From: Nelumbo lutea
Taxonomy: Eukaryota; Streptophyta; Magnoliopsida; Proteales; Nelumbonaceae
Reading direction: 5' to 3'
Assembly: GCA_022828595.1 (NCBI GenBank)
Contig: JAKGHH010000002.1
Coordinates: 73,814,383-73,878,382, forward strand
Length of the DNA: 64,000 nt
In this document: positions 22,001-37,000 of the stretch, in pieces
Numbering within the stretch: the first letter of the stretch is position 1
Layout of the letters: each line of letters begins with the position of its first letter
The notes under the pieces: generated by a model
Told to the model about the DNA's origin: nothing
Seen by the model: only the letters and a program-made list of their open reading frames with translations
Databases searched by the model: none
Translations under genes and position numbers: made by a program

Positions 22001-25000
22001 TTTTTTGTCAAAATTGCATCAGGGGGTCGGTTTTAAGCATCCCTTGAAAATGGTCAAAGTCCGAAACACCCAATACGGGGTGTATTATCAAAATTTTAAA
22101 CAATTGAACCTTGGCCATAAGGAATGAAAAAGAAGAGATTTGTCCCATGTTCTCAAGACCACTAAGGGAAGGAGACTCGACAAGGGCAAAACTAATTATT
22201 GTAGTTTGTGGGGTACAGAAGACTATGGAACTAAGGGCAGAGAAACTTGTAATTGAAGGGGATTCAAAATTTTTCATAAGTTAGCTGCTGAAGATGGAAA
22301 ATGTCTTATGAATATATAGAAATGAGATTAAAAAGTTCAAGCAGTTCACAGAGGATATGCAGTTGATAATTTGATGGGTTCAAAGATTGGTAAATAGTTT
22401 GGCTGACCACCTTGCAAAGCAAGGAACAAATAGAGTGTATCTTTTCTGGACCTTCTTGTAAATATTGGATGTGGGGAAGATATTAGGAAATCGCAATGGG
22501 GTTTTGTAATGAGCTGTATAGAGTATTCCCCTGTTGTACTTTAATCTTCTTTCTTTTTGTTTTTTTTTTTTTATCAGCAAAAGGTTTTCATTAATAAATA
22601 AAGAAACTTAGTACAATTGTTGGAATACTCCAACCAACCCAAGTAACATCAAATTACAGTTTTGCCCAAATAAAAGAGGTCTGTCAACTAATACATCTGC
22701 CAACCTATTTGCAGTTTTTCTGACCCAGCTGAACTTGGGATTAATTTTCTTTGATAGGAGATCAATTTCCCTAAAAGCATGTATAGTTCCAAGGTGCTGA
22801 ATTGAAGTTGTGAATCTCCTTCAACTTCCAAGTCCCTAACAAGAAGTTGTAGTGCTAGTCTCATTCCTTGTAATAGAGCTATTATTTCAGCCATAACCAA
22901 GTCTCCATAGCCAAATGGTCCTGAATACAAAGCCACCACCACAACTTGGTGGTTTCTAAGTGTTGGAAAATGTGGGGTTATTGGTTCAGACCTGAAAATA
23001 GAATTGTATATATTCCAAGGATTGTGGAAGGATTGATTTAGAAAGTTTTTTTCTTTCTATTTCTTTCTTTCTATTTTTGTACTTTCTATTTTCTCTTCTT
23101 TCTATTTTTTCTTCTTTCTATTTTTTTCTTTCTTTCTATTTAGTACAGCAGCTTACTGTATAAATATGCCCATTGGCAATAGAATGAAACACATCAGTAT
23201 TCTACAATTCCAAAACATGGTATCAAAGCTCTAGGTTTGTCAACCTTGAGATTTTTTCGGCCTTCATTGCCAGTGTTTTGTGTTTTTCTCTTCTGGCCTT
23301 CAGTGTTGATCTGTAACCAGAAGTGTTCCTTTATTCTCCTTTCCAACTAGCCATATTTTTCCTCCATTAAAAATGCCCAACATGACTGCAACAAGTGCTC
23401 CCGTCCAAACCAATGAAGGAGCAACAAATTCTCATCCTCACACTGGTGATTTGCAGAATATTCAGGCAACATATAGACTGAATGGCCAGAATTACTTGAA
23501 GTGGTCACAACTAGTGTGTACCTATTTGAAGGGAAAAGGAAAAATTAGTCACCTCCTTGGAACAGGACCAAGGTTGGGCGAGCCAAATTTTGATGCTTGG
23601 GACGAAGAGGACTCCATGATTATGTCATGGTTGTGGAGTTCAATGACACCCGAGATCAGTGATACTTGTATGTTTCTTCCCTCTGCAAAGGCTATTTGGG
23701 ATGCTGTCCGACAAACCTATTCCAAAGCCCATGACGTTGCTCGTGTCTATGAGGTCAAAGTGAAGACTGTGGCGGCCAAACAAGGATGCAGGAGTGTTAT
23801 AGAGTATGCAAATCTGTTGCAAAATTTATGGCATGAGCTTGATCATTATCGGGTTCTTGAGACAAAGTGTGCAGATGATGTTGTGATCTTGAAGAATTTT
23901 ATTCAAAGAGATAGGGTGTATGATTTTTTGGTCAAACTGAATGCTGGATTTGATCAGGTCCGAATACAAATTCTTGGCAAAGAAGAAGTGCCTCCATTGA
24001 ATGAAGTCATAGCCCTTGTCAGAGCTGAGGAAAGCCGACGTGGAATCATGCTTGAGCCTAAAGATCCCAAAGGCTCAGCCATTGTGGCAAGGGGAGGAAG
24101 TTACAGTGGTTCAAAGGGTGAGAACAATCACAACTTGGCTCGTGACACAACCACTCATGACTCTAACGATAACCTCTGGTGCACCTATTGCAAGAAGCCC
24201 AGACACACGAAAGATCGGTGTTGGAAACTTCATGGGAAACCTCCCACATCCAGCAAGGAATGGGGAAACCGAGGAGTTTCAAAAGGAGTTCAACAGGCCC
24301 ATAATGTCTCCACAACCCCGCAGCAAGAACACTCAAGTCAGGGACCATTTAATGATGAAGAAATTGAAAGGCTAAGGTGCTTCCTGAAATCCTTGAAACC
24401 AGGAAGTGGTTCTACCTCTCTTGCTCTCTCAGGTGAGACTTTATCTCTAGGATTACATGCCTCGGCTAGTGTTTTTCCATGGATTCTAGATTCTAGAGCT
24501 ACTGACCACATGACACCCTCTTCACTACATTTTCTCACCTATACACCCTGTCATAGTAATAGAAAAATTTTAGTTGTTGATGGTTCTTTCACCACAGTGG
24601 CAGGGATTGGGAATATTCAAATTACTCCATCCCAATTACTTAAAAGTGCTTCATGCTCCTAAGTTATCCACTAGCCTTATCTCTATACATAAACTCACCC
24701 AGGATGTGAACAACAATGTTGGGTTCTTCCCTTCTTACTATGTATTTCAGGACCAGGTTTCGGGGAAGAAGATTGGACTTGCTAAGGAAAGAAATGGACT
24801 CTACTACCTTGAAGCAACCAGCAAATCGTCTCACACTGTTATGCATGTCACACACGAATCATTCTTATCTACCTCCAATAAAGATTTAATTTGGAACTTG
24901 CTACGCACAAAAGGGTTTCTTTCCCAATCAGCAATAAAGGATCTTCAACTCCTTTTTATTTGATTCATTCGGATATATGGGGCCCTTCTCAATTTCCCAA

Positions 25001-28000
25001 CATTACTGGTTCCAGATGGTTCGTCAACTTTATTGATGATTGCACTAGGGTCACATGGATTTTTCTTCTTAAGTCTAAATCTGATGTGGGTACGATTCTT
25101 CCCAACTTTCATAACATGGTCCAAACTCAGTTTGGTGTGAGAATTAAAAGGTTTCGATCTGATAATGCTACAGATTAATTTAATCAGAATTTGTCCCCAT
25201 TTTTTCAGAAAGAAGGCATTGTGCATGAACCCTCCTATGTTAACACTCCCCAACAGAATAGGGTAGCTAAGAGAAAAAATGGCCATCTTTTGCAAACCAC
25301 TCAAGCCTTTCTCTTTCAAAATCAGGTGCCAAAACAATATTGGGGGGAAGCTGTCCTTACTGCTGCCTACACCATAAATAGGCTACCATTTAAAGTTCTT
25401 GACAACTGAAGCCCAATACAAGTCCTTTCTCAATTTTACCTTGATATTCGAGCCTCAAATAATCTCACACCAAGAATTTTTTGCTGCACTGCCTTTGTTC
25501 ATGTCCATAATAAGGGAAAATTAGACCCACGAGTAGTCAGGTGTGTCTTCTTGGGATACTCCCCAACTCAGAAAGGTTATAATGTTATCATCCAGCCACC
25601 AGAAATGTCTACACCTCCATCGATGTCACATTTGAGGAAGGAAAATCTTTTTTCACTCAACCTTATCTTCAAGGGCAGCCCTCATTAATGGAAGATAAGG
25701 CCTCGGATCTACTCTCCCTAGATGTATTACCCTCCTCACATCGTCAAGAATCACATCCCTTTGAGTCACATTCCTCTGAGCCCCACATTCCCGAGTCTCA
25801 ACAAGAGTCAAACAACCCAACCATTGAACCAAATTCGGACACTGTTAACCCCACGAATGATGTGCATGATAATGTGAGATATATGCAGGTTTACTCTAGG
25901 AGGAAAAATCCAGATCCTCAATCCGTGCAAGTCCAAGATTCAACTCCTAATCCTAGAATTGAGAAATGCTTAGATCCTGAACCTACACCTTCACAGTCTG
26001 AGTATGAGTATGACCTACCTATTGCATTGAGAAAAGGAACTAGAGAATGTACTAAACGCCCATTGTACCCTTTAGCCAAATATGTATCATTCCAAAGATT
26101 CTCTAAATCCCATAAAAGTTTTCTAGCCAGCCTTAACACCATTCCAATTCCTAATACTCTAGCTGAGGCACTTTCTAATAAGGAGTGGAGAAAAGCCATG
26201 AGAGTGGAAATGGAGGCATTAGAAAAAACAACACATCGGAAGTTGTGAATCTACCAAGAAACAAGAAGACGGTAGGTTGCAAATGGGTGTTCACAATTAC
26301 GTACAAATCTAATGGGTCATTAGAAAGGTACAAAGCACGCCTGGTAGCCAAGAGATATACACAGACTTATGGGGTAGATTATCAGGAGACTTTTTCCCCA
26401 GTAGCTAAAATGAATGCAGTAAGGGTGTTACTATCGTTGGCTGCTAACTATAATTGGGATTTGCAACAGTTTGATGTAAAAAATGTGTTTCTCCATGGTG
26501 ATCTAGAAGAGGAGATATACATGGACATTCCACCGGGTTTTGGAGAAGGCATTAAAGGGAACAAAGTTTGTCGGTTGAAGAAAGCATTATACGGTCTCAA
26601 ACAATCTCCGAGAGCATGGTTTGGAAGGTTTACGAAGGTAATGTTGAGTACAGGTTACAAGCAAAGTCAAGGTGACCACACATTGTTTATCAAACACACA
26701 ACCTCAGGGGGAGTTACTGCACTATTAGTCTATGTGGATGATATAATCGTTACTAGGAATGATAAAAAGGAGAAGGAAGAATTGAAAAACTGCCTTGCCA
26801 GAGAATTTGAGATAAAAGACTTGAGAGACTAAAGTATTTCTCGGAATTGAAGTTGCACATTCTAAACAAGGCATCTTTATCTCTCAACAAAAGTATGTTG
26901 TTGATCTTTTGAAAGAAACATAAAATATGGCATGTAAACTAGCTTCCACGCCTATAGATCCCAATCATAAACTTGGAGAAGCCAACGAGAATGCAAGTGT
27001 AGACAAGGAGATGTTCCAACGACTAGTTGGAAAACTCATTTATCTTGCACATACACGACTGGATATTGCATATGCTGTAAGTATAATAAGTCAATTTATG
27101 CATAATCCTAAAGAAGTTCATCTGCAGGCTGCTCATCGAATTTTGCACTATTTGAAAGCCAATCCAGGAAAAGGAATTTTATTCAGAAGAAATGGAGGAC
27201 CGACTCTTGAAGCATATACAGATGCCGATTATGCAGGATCTCCAGTAGATAGACGGTCCACTTCTGGTTACTGTACCTTCTTAGGAGGAAACTTAGTCAC
27301 TTGGAGGAGTAAGAAGCAAAATGTAGTGGCTCGGTCAAGTGCAGAGGCAGAATTCAGGGCTATGGCACAAGGAGTGTGTGAATTACTCTGGTTGAAGATA
27401 ATTTTAGAAGACCTGAAGATTCCACGAGAAGAGCCTATGAAACTATATTGTGACAACAAGTCAGCCATCAATATTGCTCACAATCTTGTTCAACATGATA
27501 GGACGAAGCACATCGAAATTGACCGACACTTTATAAAAGAGAAACTGGACAGCAAGTTGATTTGCACTCCCTATGTGTCTACAAAAGGACAACTGGCCGA
27601 TGTACTTACTAAAGGGCTCAATAGTACAGACTTTCGAAGAATTATAGCCAAGCTGGGAATGGAGGATCTCTATTCACCAGCTTGAGGGGGAGTGTTGGAA
27701 AACGTGGGGTTATTGGTTCAGACCTGAAAATAGAATTGTATATAATCCTGGGAATGGAGGATCTTTCTATTTTCTTTTCTATCTTTTTCTTTCTTTCCAT
27801 TTATTACAGCAGCTTACTGTATAAATATGCCCATTGGCAATAGAATGAAACATATCAGTATTCTACCATTCCAAAACACTAAGGAACCCCCCCCCAATTT
27901 GGTGGTTTCTAAGGACTCCCCCCCATGCCTGCCTTTCCCAGATTACCCATAAAGCTTCCATCAAAGTTCAGCTTCGGCTTATTTGGTTGGAGGCTTTCAT

Positions 28001-31000
28001 TCCATTACCACACTGCCTTATGTCAGTTTGTGTCACTTTAGACCATGTCCTTACCATGTTATTGGTTGATAATACTTGGAATATATCCGATGTTTTTACC
28101 CAATGCACAGCTCTAAATGTTATGGCTTCAATCAATTCCTCCTTAGATCTGCTATTTTCATTAAAGTCCACACCATTGCTGCTCTTACTATCCTCCAGAT
28201 AATCCTGCCTCTTTATTTCTTTTTCCTCAGGAAGTTGGGCCTCATTTAATTCATAAACTTAGTTTAGCTTGACTTACTTGTCCTTTTATATATGAAGGCA
28301 AGGCCTTCACTCCCATTCTTGAGCAATGTGGTACATGGAAAAACACTCAATGGTCAGTGTTACCATTGAGTTTTGTCCCAACTCCCACATTGCTCAAGAA
28401 TGGAACTGAAAGCCTCACATTTATCTATAAAAGATCTTGCCTAAGAGGGCAACTCTCATACTTGAGTTGACTCGTGTTGGCATGTATTGACTTGTGTGTT
28501 GACATGTGTCAACTTATGAATATTTATGCGTTAAAAAATTTATATTTTATATAAAATACTAAATGTTTAATATAAAAGAAAATATATTTGCATATATAAC
28601 ATATAAAATATATAATATTAAGCACATATAGTGCATAAAATAATATATAATAATATAAAAATATTACACTTAAGAATATATTATATTTTATTGTGGGATG
28701 GGCCAGGCTTGAAGTGTTGGGACCAAGCCCGGCCCGAAATTTTCTGGTTTTAATACAGGTCGGGCTTGCACACAAAATCCTGGGCCCAGACCCAGAAATT
28801 TATGGGTTGGGCAAGGCCAGGCCAAGCGTGATCACCCCTACTTGCAATAACACAATGTTAGGCTTTCCCTATCAAGTATTTGATCACCATCCTCTTTCTT
28901 GCACTCCCCAACCCTATCACATTCCAACTAATGATTTTTATAGATACAACTCAGAAGAGAACCCAGAAATCTTACCACAACCTCCTTACTTGAAGCCCTT
29001 CCTCCTATCTCCCCTACCACTAAACTCTAGATCTCCCTAAATATCAAAGATTAACCATTCCACCTCAGTTCTTTTCTTTTTCTTTTTCTTTTTCTTTTTC
29101 TTTTTCTTTTTTTCCTCCTCTACCTTCCCTCCAACCTTTTCAGCCATTTGACCCCTCTCATTTTTTGAGGCTGATCCTATTCCTTTACTTCCACCAAAGA
29201 TCTTTCTCATACACCAGATCATGGAACAACAAATTTAGGGTCTCTAGCCTCTAACATCAACAAACCAATTGACAACAAAAAGAACATCAGCTTACCAACC
29301 AAACCACATCTATTTCACCTTAAAACATTCTATAATTGTTTGTTATTCTTAAATTCCTAAATTTCACTGCATATAACATGTTCCATCATCATTAATGCAG
29401 TTCAGTTTCCTCAGTCTAGATCTATGTGTCAATGCATAAATATGTCATAATGGCACATGAGAATTACATATTTTAAATGAATGTTTCAGAAGCTGCACAA
29501 AAACAACATGAAGGGACAAAAAAGCATGGACAAGTCATGTTTATGGTAATAGAAAACATGCTTATTGTAGCCATATCAGTGTCAACATCCATGCCTGTAT
29601 CAAGGTATCCTGACCTTATGCATGACAAACGACCAACAACTAGAACAATCATTTTCAGATTTAAAGAGGAAAAGATCCCACGGCAGCAACCAATTTGACA
29701 GTCAATACCTGAGCAGGTGTGGATTCTCTATGTGGGATCCATGAAGAAAGATTTCTCCATATACTTCCAGAGGCAAAACTGTTGCAAAATAACCAAATTA
29801 GACCCTTTTTTCCTCAACAGGCAAACAAAAAGCTCAAACCACATATCTTACCTTGGTGTTGTATTTTGGCTTGAATAAGTAGGGATGAAGCCAGATGTAC
29901 TCCCTCCAGTACACAAAATAAATTTAGGTCGCCTCACGCAAGTGGACTGCAAATAATAATATCAAAAATTGCAAATTCATTTGGTCTTAGCATTAATAAT
30001 AAATGTGCACATTTCGATGTGCTTCAGTTTAACACATAATTCCACAAGGCAGGCAAATTTATTTAACAAATTATATTTTAAATTACATCTGTGATTATAT
30101 TTAACAAATTCCACAAGGCAGTGAAGGCAAGCAAATTTTAAGTTTAATTACATCTGTGATTATATTTTAACAAATTAAAATATTTCTTTTGGTAAAAACA
30201 CAGGCCCAATATACTTACCTTTCAGTTGGACACATAGAACTTGCAGTATCAGGACAGGTGATCCACCCATTTAACCATTTCACTTTTTTTATCTTCACAT
30301 GCAAGTTTGAATTCAACATTCTAAACACTGAGAGAAGGGTTTGCTTTATATAACCCTTTTCATCTCCCATTTGGAGACAACATAAAGAATCCTTTACCCC
30401 TATAGTGGTTCCTTTGATAATAAAACTACAAAGGCTAAAGTAGAGCTCTTACTGGGACGAGAATCAAGAAACAACTTCACATTTCATCTTTCATTAAAAA
30501 TAGCTGTTCATCTAATGCAGTTAGATTGTTGTAGGAAGTAGTCCTTGGAACCCCCTTTCTAAATGAAATTAGAGAATTCACAATGGGTGGTTCAATTAAG
30601 ACTCATTGAGTTCCAACTGGTCTCAATTGTATAGAAAATTAGCTTGTAAAATCTAGGGTTGGAAAAGTTAATTTTACACTAATATTTTTTTTGTTGATCA
30701 GCAACAATGAAAAAGATCCATTCATTAAATAATTAAAGCAGTTACTGTCAGAGTTAGGTTGAGAAGAAGAAGAAGAAAAAGAGAATTGAACGGGTGTTTC
30801 TAGGCTTGACCCACACCCAGAAAGTTGTATTTATATTAATATGATAAAAGGGCAATTCCGCGAGGGTACCACTTCAGTAGACTTGGGTTCGAATTTTGTT
30901 AATATTTGAATGGACCAAGGGATACAGTGTAGATTCAACAAATCAAGTACTCCTACAGTGTAATTTTACAAATTTTATTTTTCCTATTAATTATGAGAAC

Positions 31001-34000
31001 CCAAACCCACACAAGATTCTTTGGTTTTCTCTTCATCTCCACTGCATCAAGATACCACCAATCGATTCTCAACAGCAATTCTCAAATTTGCTCGAATTCC
31101 AACTCTAGCAATTTCTGTGCTTCCACCTTGTTTGAGAAAATGATGAGGAATTGTATCACCTATTCCAATTGGACCTGAAAAGACTGCAATAATTTCCTTC
31201 CTCATTTCTGAAAAGTCCAATTCCAGACAGCTTCACTGCTGCCATCAACGTTGAGCTTGATGAAACCTCTAGATGATGGGGACCAAGGCCTAACAGCCTC
31301 CTTAAAAGAAGCAGCAGCTACCCCCCTCCATTTCCTTATCAGTTCGCCCCCAAAAATATCCTAAAAAGAGATCCAATGTCTTCACCCAATGGACCACTCT
31401 GATTGTGATATCCTCAATGATATCATCGCTGCTTCTTTTTTTGCCAAGAAAAATTATCTAATTCCTCTCTTCCCAGATTGTCCAGCACACTGCTGCCCTT
31501 GTACACTTCCATAATATTCTTTCCCTCTTCATTGGCCAACTAACAAAGGTAGAGGTGAACAGACTGTGTACATTAGGCAGAAGGTTCCATCTGCACCCAA
31601 ACAAAGAAAGAAACCATTCCCAAATTAAAGAAGAAAAAGGGCAAGAAATTATTAAGTGATAGAAATACTCACCATTGACTTAGCAAAGAACACCAGTGAG
31701 GGGAAAGACACCAATCAGGTCTTTTTCTTTGCAGTAATTCACAGGTATTGATTCTTTCTAGAAACACTACCCAGAAAAAACCACCCACCCTATGCGGAAT
31801 AGGTTTACTCCAGATCTCCTTAACCAAAAAAGACAACCCATGACTATCACTCGGCTGAACAAGGGATGAGAAAAAGGAAGCACAGGTGAAGGTACCGGAG
31901 GGTGACAGAGTCCAAATTTTCCTATCCCTTTTTGTAGTATCCAAACACACCCCTCAAGGTTTTGAAGTAAACTCATGGCACTAACTTCTTGGGGTAAAAG
32001 TGGGATTGCAGGAATCAACTTGGAAGATGGAGAGTTGTAGAGGTTTGCAGAGATTCTAGGGTGTGAGATTAGAGCGTGGCCTGTCATATACTTAGGCTTG
32101 CCATTAGGAGGGAACCCTAGATGTGATGGCTTTTTGGAAGCTGATCGTGGAAAGGTTTGTAAGAAAATTAGCCATTTGGAAATGAAATTACATCTCTTTG
32201 GGTGGAAGAATTACTCTAATTAGAGCAACACTGGCAAGTCCTCCCATTTATTTCCTATCTAGCTTTCGAATACCAACCAGGATAGCAGGGCAACTAGAGA
32301 AGTACATGAGGGATTTTCTGTGGGAACCAAGAGAAGGAAAAAAGGACCACCTAGTAAATTGGGAATATGTTAGTAAACCTAAAGGAAGAAGGGGATCTTG
32401 GGTAAGGGAACTTAGTCTCTAGAAACACTGCCCCCCCCCCACGGAAAATGGTTGTGGAGATTTCCCTTCAAGAGTGAAAGACCATGGCACAAGGTAATAG
32501 TAAGCATCCGTGGGTTGGAGGTTGGAATGCAAAAATTGGTAAGGGAAATACGTGTCATATGTTGCAAAAAAATAAGGTTGTCTGTTTGCCTTTCTCCTCA
32601 CTTGTGCTTCTTGTGTAAGAACAATGGTGAGACCCTTTCTCATTTACCAATCTCATATTTCTTTGTGTCTAAAATTTGGGAGATCTTTAATTCTCTCTTC
32701 GAGCACAAGTGGTACCCCCCGTCAAGATGTGGTGGATCTATTCAATCCTAACTTCTTGAGGCAACCAAAGGAAAGGGGGAAAGAATTGTGGAATTCCACA
32801 AAGGTAGCAGTTTGTTGGGTGGTGTGGGCAGAGAGAAATAATAGAGTATTCTTGGAGAAGAGCAAGACTCTAGAGGAAGTGATTGATAGTATAAAAATAA
32901 AGGTAGCATTTTGGATAAATACCATAGACATTTTCAATTCCTTCTCAATAATTTACTTCTCAAGGGCTTGGCTTGAAATAGCACAATCTTCAAGAGTAAA
33001 AGATAGAGTTAAGATGGAGTGGAAACCCCTAGTAGGTATTGAAAGCTGAACCACTGTAGCCGAAGTAGCAGAAAAGAGGAGAAGAAGAAGAGATGCTGGA
33101 ATGTCGAACTGTACTAGCAAGTCGACCATGCTTTTATTTATATTTAAATATAGTACAAGATACAAGAGATTATTGGAATGCCCCTGATTAGTGATGGGAC
33201 ACCCAGTTAACTTAAAAGATAAAGCAGGCTTAGGCCCATTAACACAGGCCCAGTTACAAGATAACTTAAACTTAAGTATGGACTAATAAGAACTCTTATC
33301 GGTCGAACACTCATACAAAGAGACATCATTCTAACATTCTAACACTCCCCCTCAACCTAAGCATGGATATCAATCATGTTTAACTTGCCAAGTATGTCCC
33401 TGAACTTTGTTGTTGCCAGTCCTTTAGTCAATACATCTGCAATTTGCATCTCTGATAGAGTATAAGGCACACAGAATTCTCCTGAAACAATTCTCTCTCT
33501 GACAAGTGTCGACCAATTTCAATATGTTTTGTCCTGTCATGTTGCACGGGGTTGTTGGCAATGTTGATAGCAGCTTTATTATCACAATACAGCCTAAGAG
33601 GACCCTCAGCCTTAATACCAAGCTCATTAAGAAGAGTTTTGAGCCATAAGGGTTCAGCAACCCCGTGTTCCATAGCTCGGTATTCTACTTCTGCACTTGA
33701 TCTAGCCACAACATTCTGCTTCTTACTGCGCCATGTAACCAGGTTTCCTCCCAAGAATGTACGGTAACCTGAGGTTGATTTTCTGTCCCCAACAGACCCA
33801 GCTCAATCAGCATCAGTGTAGGCTTCAATTTCAAGTCTGTTGTTTTTCCTGAATAGAATTCCCTTCCTTGGGCAAGTCTTCAAGTATCTGAGAATTCTTT
33901 CCACTGCTCTCATATGAAGGATCTTTGGTGAGTGCATGAATTGACTGACAACATGCACTGCATAGGCAATGTCTGGCCGAGTAAGGGATAAGTAAATCAG

Positions 34001-37000
34001 TTTTCCTACCAACTTTTGGTACCTCTCTTTATCACAGTATTCCTCACCCATTAATTCTTGTAGTCCATTGGTTCGGTTCTATTGGAGTGTCTGATGGCCT
34101 GCACCCCATCATGCTTGTTTCCTCTATGAGATCTAGCACATATTTTCGCTGACATGTGTAGATTCCTTCTCTTGATCTAACAACTTCAATCCCAAGAAAA
34201 TATCTCCGATTTCCTAGGTCTTTGATCTCAAATTCTGAAGCTAAGAACTCCTTCAACCTCTTCATCTCTTCCACATCATTTCCAGTAATCACCATATCAT
34301 CTACATAAACAATGAGAGCCGTAAGTTTGTTATCATGTCTCCTTGTAAACAATGTATGATCCGCATTGTTCTGAGTGTACCCCACTTTCTTCATGGTCAT
34401 ACAAAGTCTCTCAAACCATGCTCGGGGAGACTGCTTCAAACCATATAATGCTTTCCTTAGTTTATACACCTTTCCAACATCATAACCAGGTGGAGGTTCC
34501 ATGAATACCTCTTCATGAAGATCACCATTTAGGAAGGCATTCTTCACATCCAGCTGATGGAGTTCCCAAGAGAAATTTGTTGCTAGTGACAGTAGAACCC
34601 TAATTGTGTTGAGCTTTGCTACAGGAGCAAATGTTTCATTGTAGTCAATTCCTTCCTTTTGTGTAAATCCCTTTGCCACAAGTCGGGCCTTGTACCTCTC
34701 GATTGACCCATCTTCCCTGTGCTTTACTGTGAATACCCACTTGCACCCAACGGTGCCTTTCCCCTCTGGCAAGTCCACCAATTCCCACGTTCTTGATTTC
34801 ATTAGGGCTTTCATCTCTTCATTCATGGCTTCTTTCCACCTTGGATCAGATGCCTCCTCTGAGTACCTGGAGGGACACATACAGAGGAAGGAGCAGACAC
34901 AAAGGAGCGATAGGCAGGAGATAAGTGTGAGTAAGAAACATAATCAGCAATGGAATGTCGGGTGGTACAAGAACGAACAGGCTTACGGAGAGCAATAGGA
35001 ACATCAAAATCCGAAGTGAGTGAGTCAGAGTTACCTTGGATTACAGAGACAGATTGATTTGAGTTCAACTGGTTGCAATCATGAGGTTGAGGGCCCTTCT
35101 TCCTTCTATTGTATGTAAGTATCTCTTTCTCTTGCCAACAGGAACCTTCAGAAGCATCTGCTATATCAGGAGAAGTATCTGGCACACTGGGAGCCTCACT
35201 AGGTTGACTCGGAATGTCACAGCTAGGAGTGGTGGAAGGAGATGAAAGGGGAACAAAAAAGAAGGGAGAATGAGAATCCTCTTCCAACCCACTACTCTCC
35301 CCTGAAGAGGATTTGGAGAAGACTAGAAATAGGGTTGAAACTCAAAAAAGACTACATCTCTGGTGACATATTTTTTCTTGGAGACAGGATCATAACACTT
35401 ATACCCCTTTTGTGTAGGAGAGTACCCCAAAAATATTCCCTTCGTAGCCTTGGGATCCAGCTTGGCTTTCTTTGGATCCTTCACATGTATGAAGCATGTA
35501 CAGCCAAAAACTCGTGGAGGAAGACGAAACTCTGAAAGGATGGGACACAAAACAGAGAAAGGAATCTTCATACCCAATACCTTAGATGGCATCCGATTTA
35601 TCGGGTATGATGCAGTGAGAATAGCTTGAAACTAATATTGCTTGGGCACTTGGTGCTGGAAAAGTAGGGCTCGAGCTGTCTCCAATAGGTGCATGTTCTT
35701 GCGCTCAGCAACCCCGTTTTGCTGAGGGGTATAAGCACATGATGATTGGTGTAACATGCCTGCATCTTCCATGAATGAGTTCAGGGATCTTTCAAAGTAT
35801 TCAGCTGCATTGTCCGACCGGAATTGCTTATCTTCTTCTCAAATTATGTTTCAATCATCTTGCAAAAAATCATGGTTATCTGTGGAACTTCATCACGCCC
35901 TTTTAACAGATAAATCCAAGTGCACCGAGAATAATGGTCAATAAAACTGATAAAGTAACGGAAGCCATCAATAGATACAATGGGTGAAGGTCCCCAAACA
36001 TCCGAATGAACCAAATCAAAAGGAGCACGAATTTCATTACTAGAAAATGGATACATTGTTTTGACATTTGACACACATCACAAATTAAACTTTGACTTGG
36101 AATTCCCTTACATAGTTCAAGAAACAACATTGCTAAAGAAGAGAAAGACACATGACCTAGCCTAGCATGCCACAGATGCAACCTAGCTATTGACTCCACA
36201 CTTTCCAGACTATTAGTAGCAGAAGCTTGTAGGGCTGAGCTGATGTCTGCATCAAAATAGTAGAGGCCCCCATACTCATGACCACACCCAATCGTTCTCC
36301 TTGTCAATCTATCCTGGAAAACACAATGAGAGGGAAAAAAAGTTATACTGCAATTCAAATTTTTTGTAAGCTTTGAAACAGACAACAGATTTGAGGTAAG
36401 ACTAGGAACATGTAGGACTGATTTAAGAGAGAGATCCTTGCTTAGGTCAACCACCCTCTTTCCAGAGATGGTGGAGAGAGACCCATCAGCCACTCTCATC
36501 TTATCCTAGCCAGACAACAAATGATATGAAGAGAATAAGGAGGGCATGTGTCATATGGTCAGTGGCTCCGGAATCAATCACCCAAGAGGTAGAACTAAAG
36601 GAACTAGTTGCACTAAATGCAGAGGTTGTACCTGATTTGGCAAGAGAGGTGGAAGCTAAAGGATTGTTCTTCAAACGGGCTAATGCCCGGCTGAGAACCT
36701 CTACCTCACTAGCTGTGAAGCCCTAAGTACTTGGTCCAGAGGAGTCGGCAGCCTGCCCTGGGAAGGAAGAGAACACTGTCGGAGTACTCTGTGAGTTGTC
36801 ACTACTGTTGTTGGTGGCAAGATTCCCACTTGCTAAGTGACCCTTATGTTGCCTTTTTTCCTTTCTCAAAGCAGCTGGCTTCATATGAGGATACAAGACC
36901 CAACATTTCTCCTTTGTGTGTTTCTCACCACCACAATGGGTACACTTGAGGGACTTCTTGTCTAAATATCTATTTCCCTTAGTGAAGACTAGGGTGAATG

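Larger units (their letters stand above)
22961..27878 (+). mobile_element. Complete Ty1/copia element, 4.9 kb
   Basis: LTRs at 22961-23217 and 27693-27878 (TGTTGGAAAA ... CCAAAACA), primer-binding site TGGTATCAAAGC at 23218, polypurine tract GAGGGGGAG just before the 3' LTR, and a CTAAG duplication on both sides (22956-22960, 27879-27883). Gene order gag, protease, integrase, RT, RNase H. Several frameshifts and stops make it non-autonomous. Confidence 0.93.
22558..28250 (-). pseudogene. LINE 3' fragment (RNase H), split by copia 22961-27878
   Basis: The minus-strand pieces 27884-28250 and 22558-22960 were one LINE 3' end. KLNFDGSFMGNLGKAG (27934-27975) precedes the copia, and VVVALYSGPFGYGDLVMAEI and ALQLLVRDLEVEGDSQLQ follow it. 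The A-tail is the T-run at 22560-22573. The RNase H segment LRNHQ is present on both sides of the copia, i.e. slightly duplicated. Confidence 0.75.

Noticed and set aside
29037..29222. Lys-rich minus frame
   Set aside because: The Lys run is the reverse of the (CTTTT)n microsatellite.
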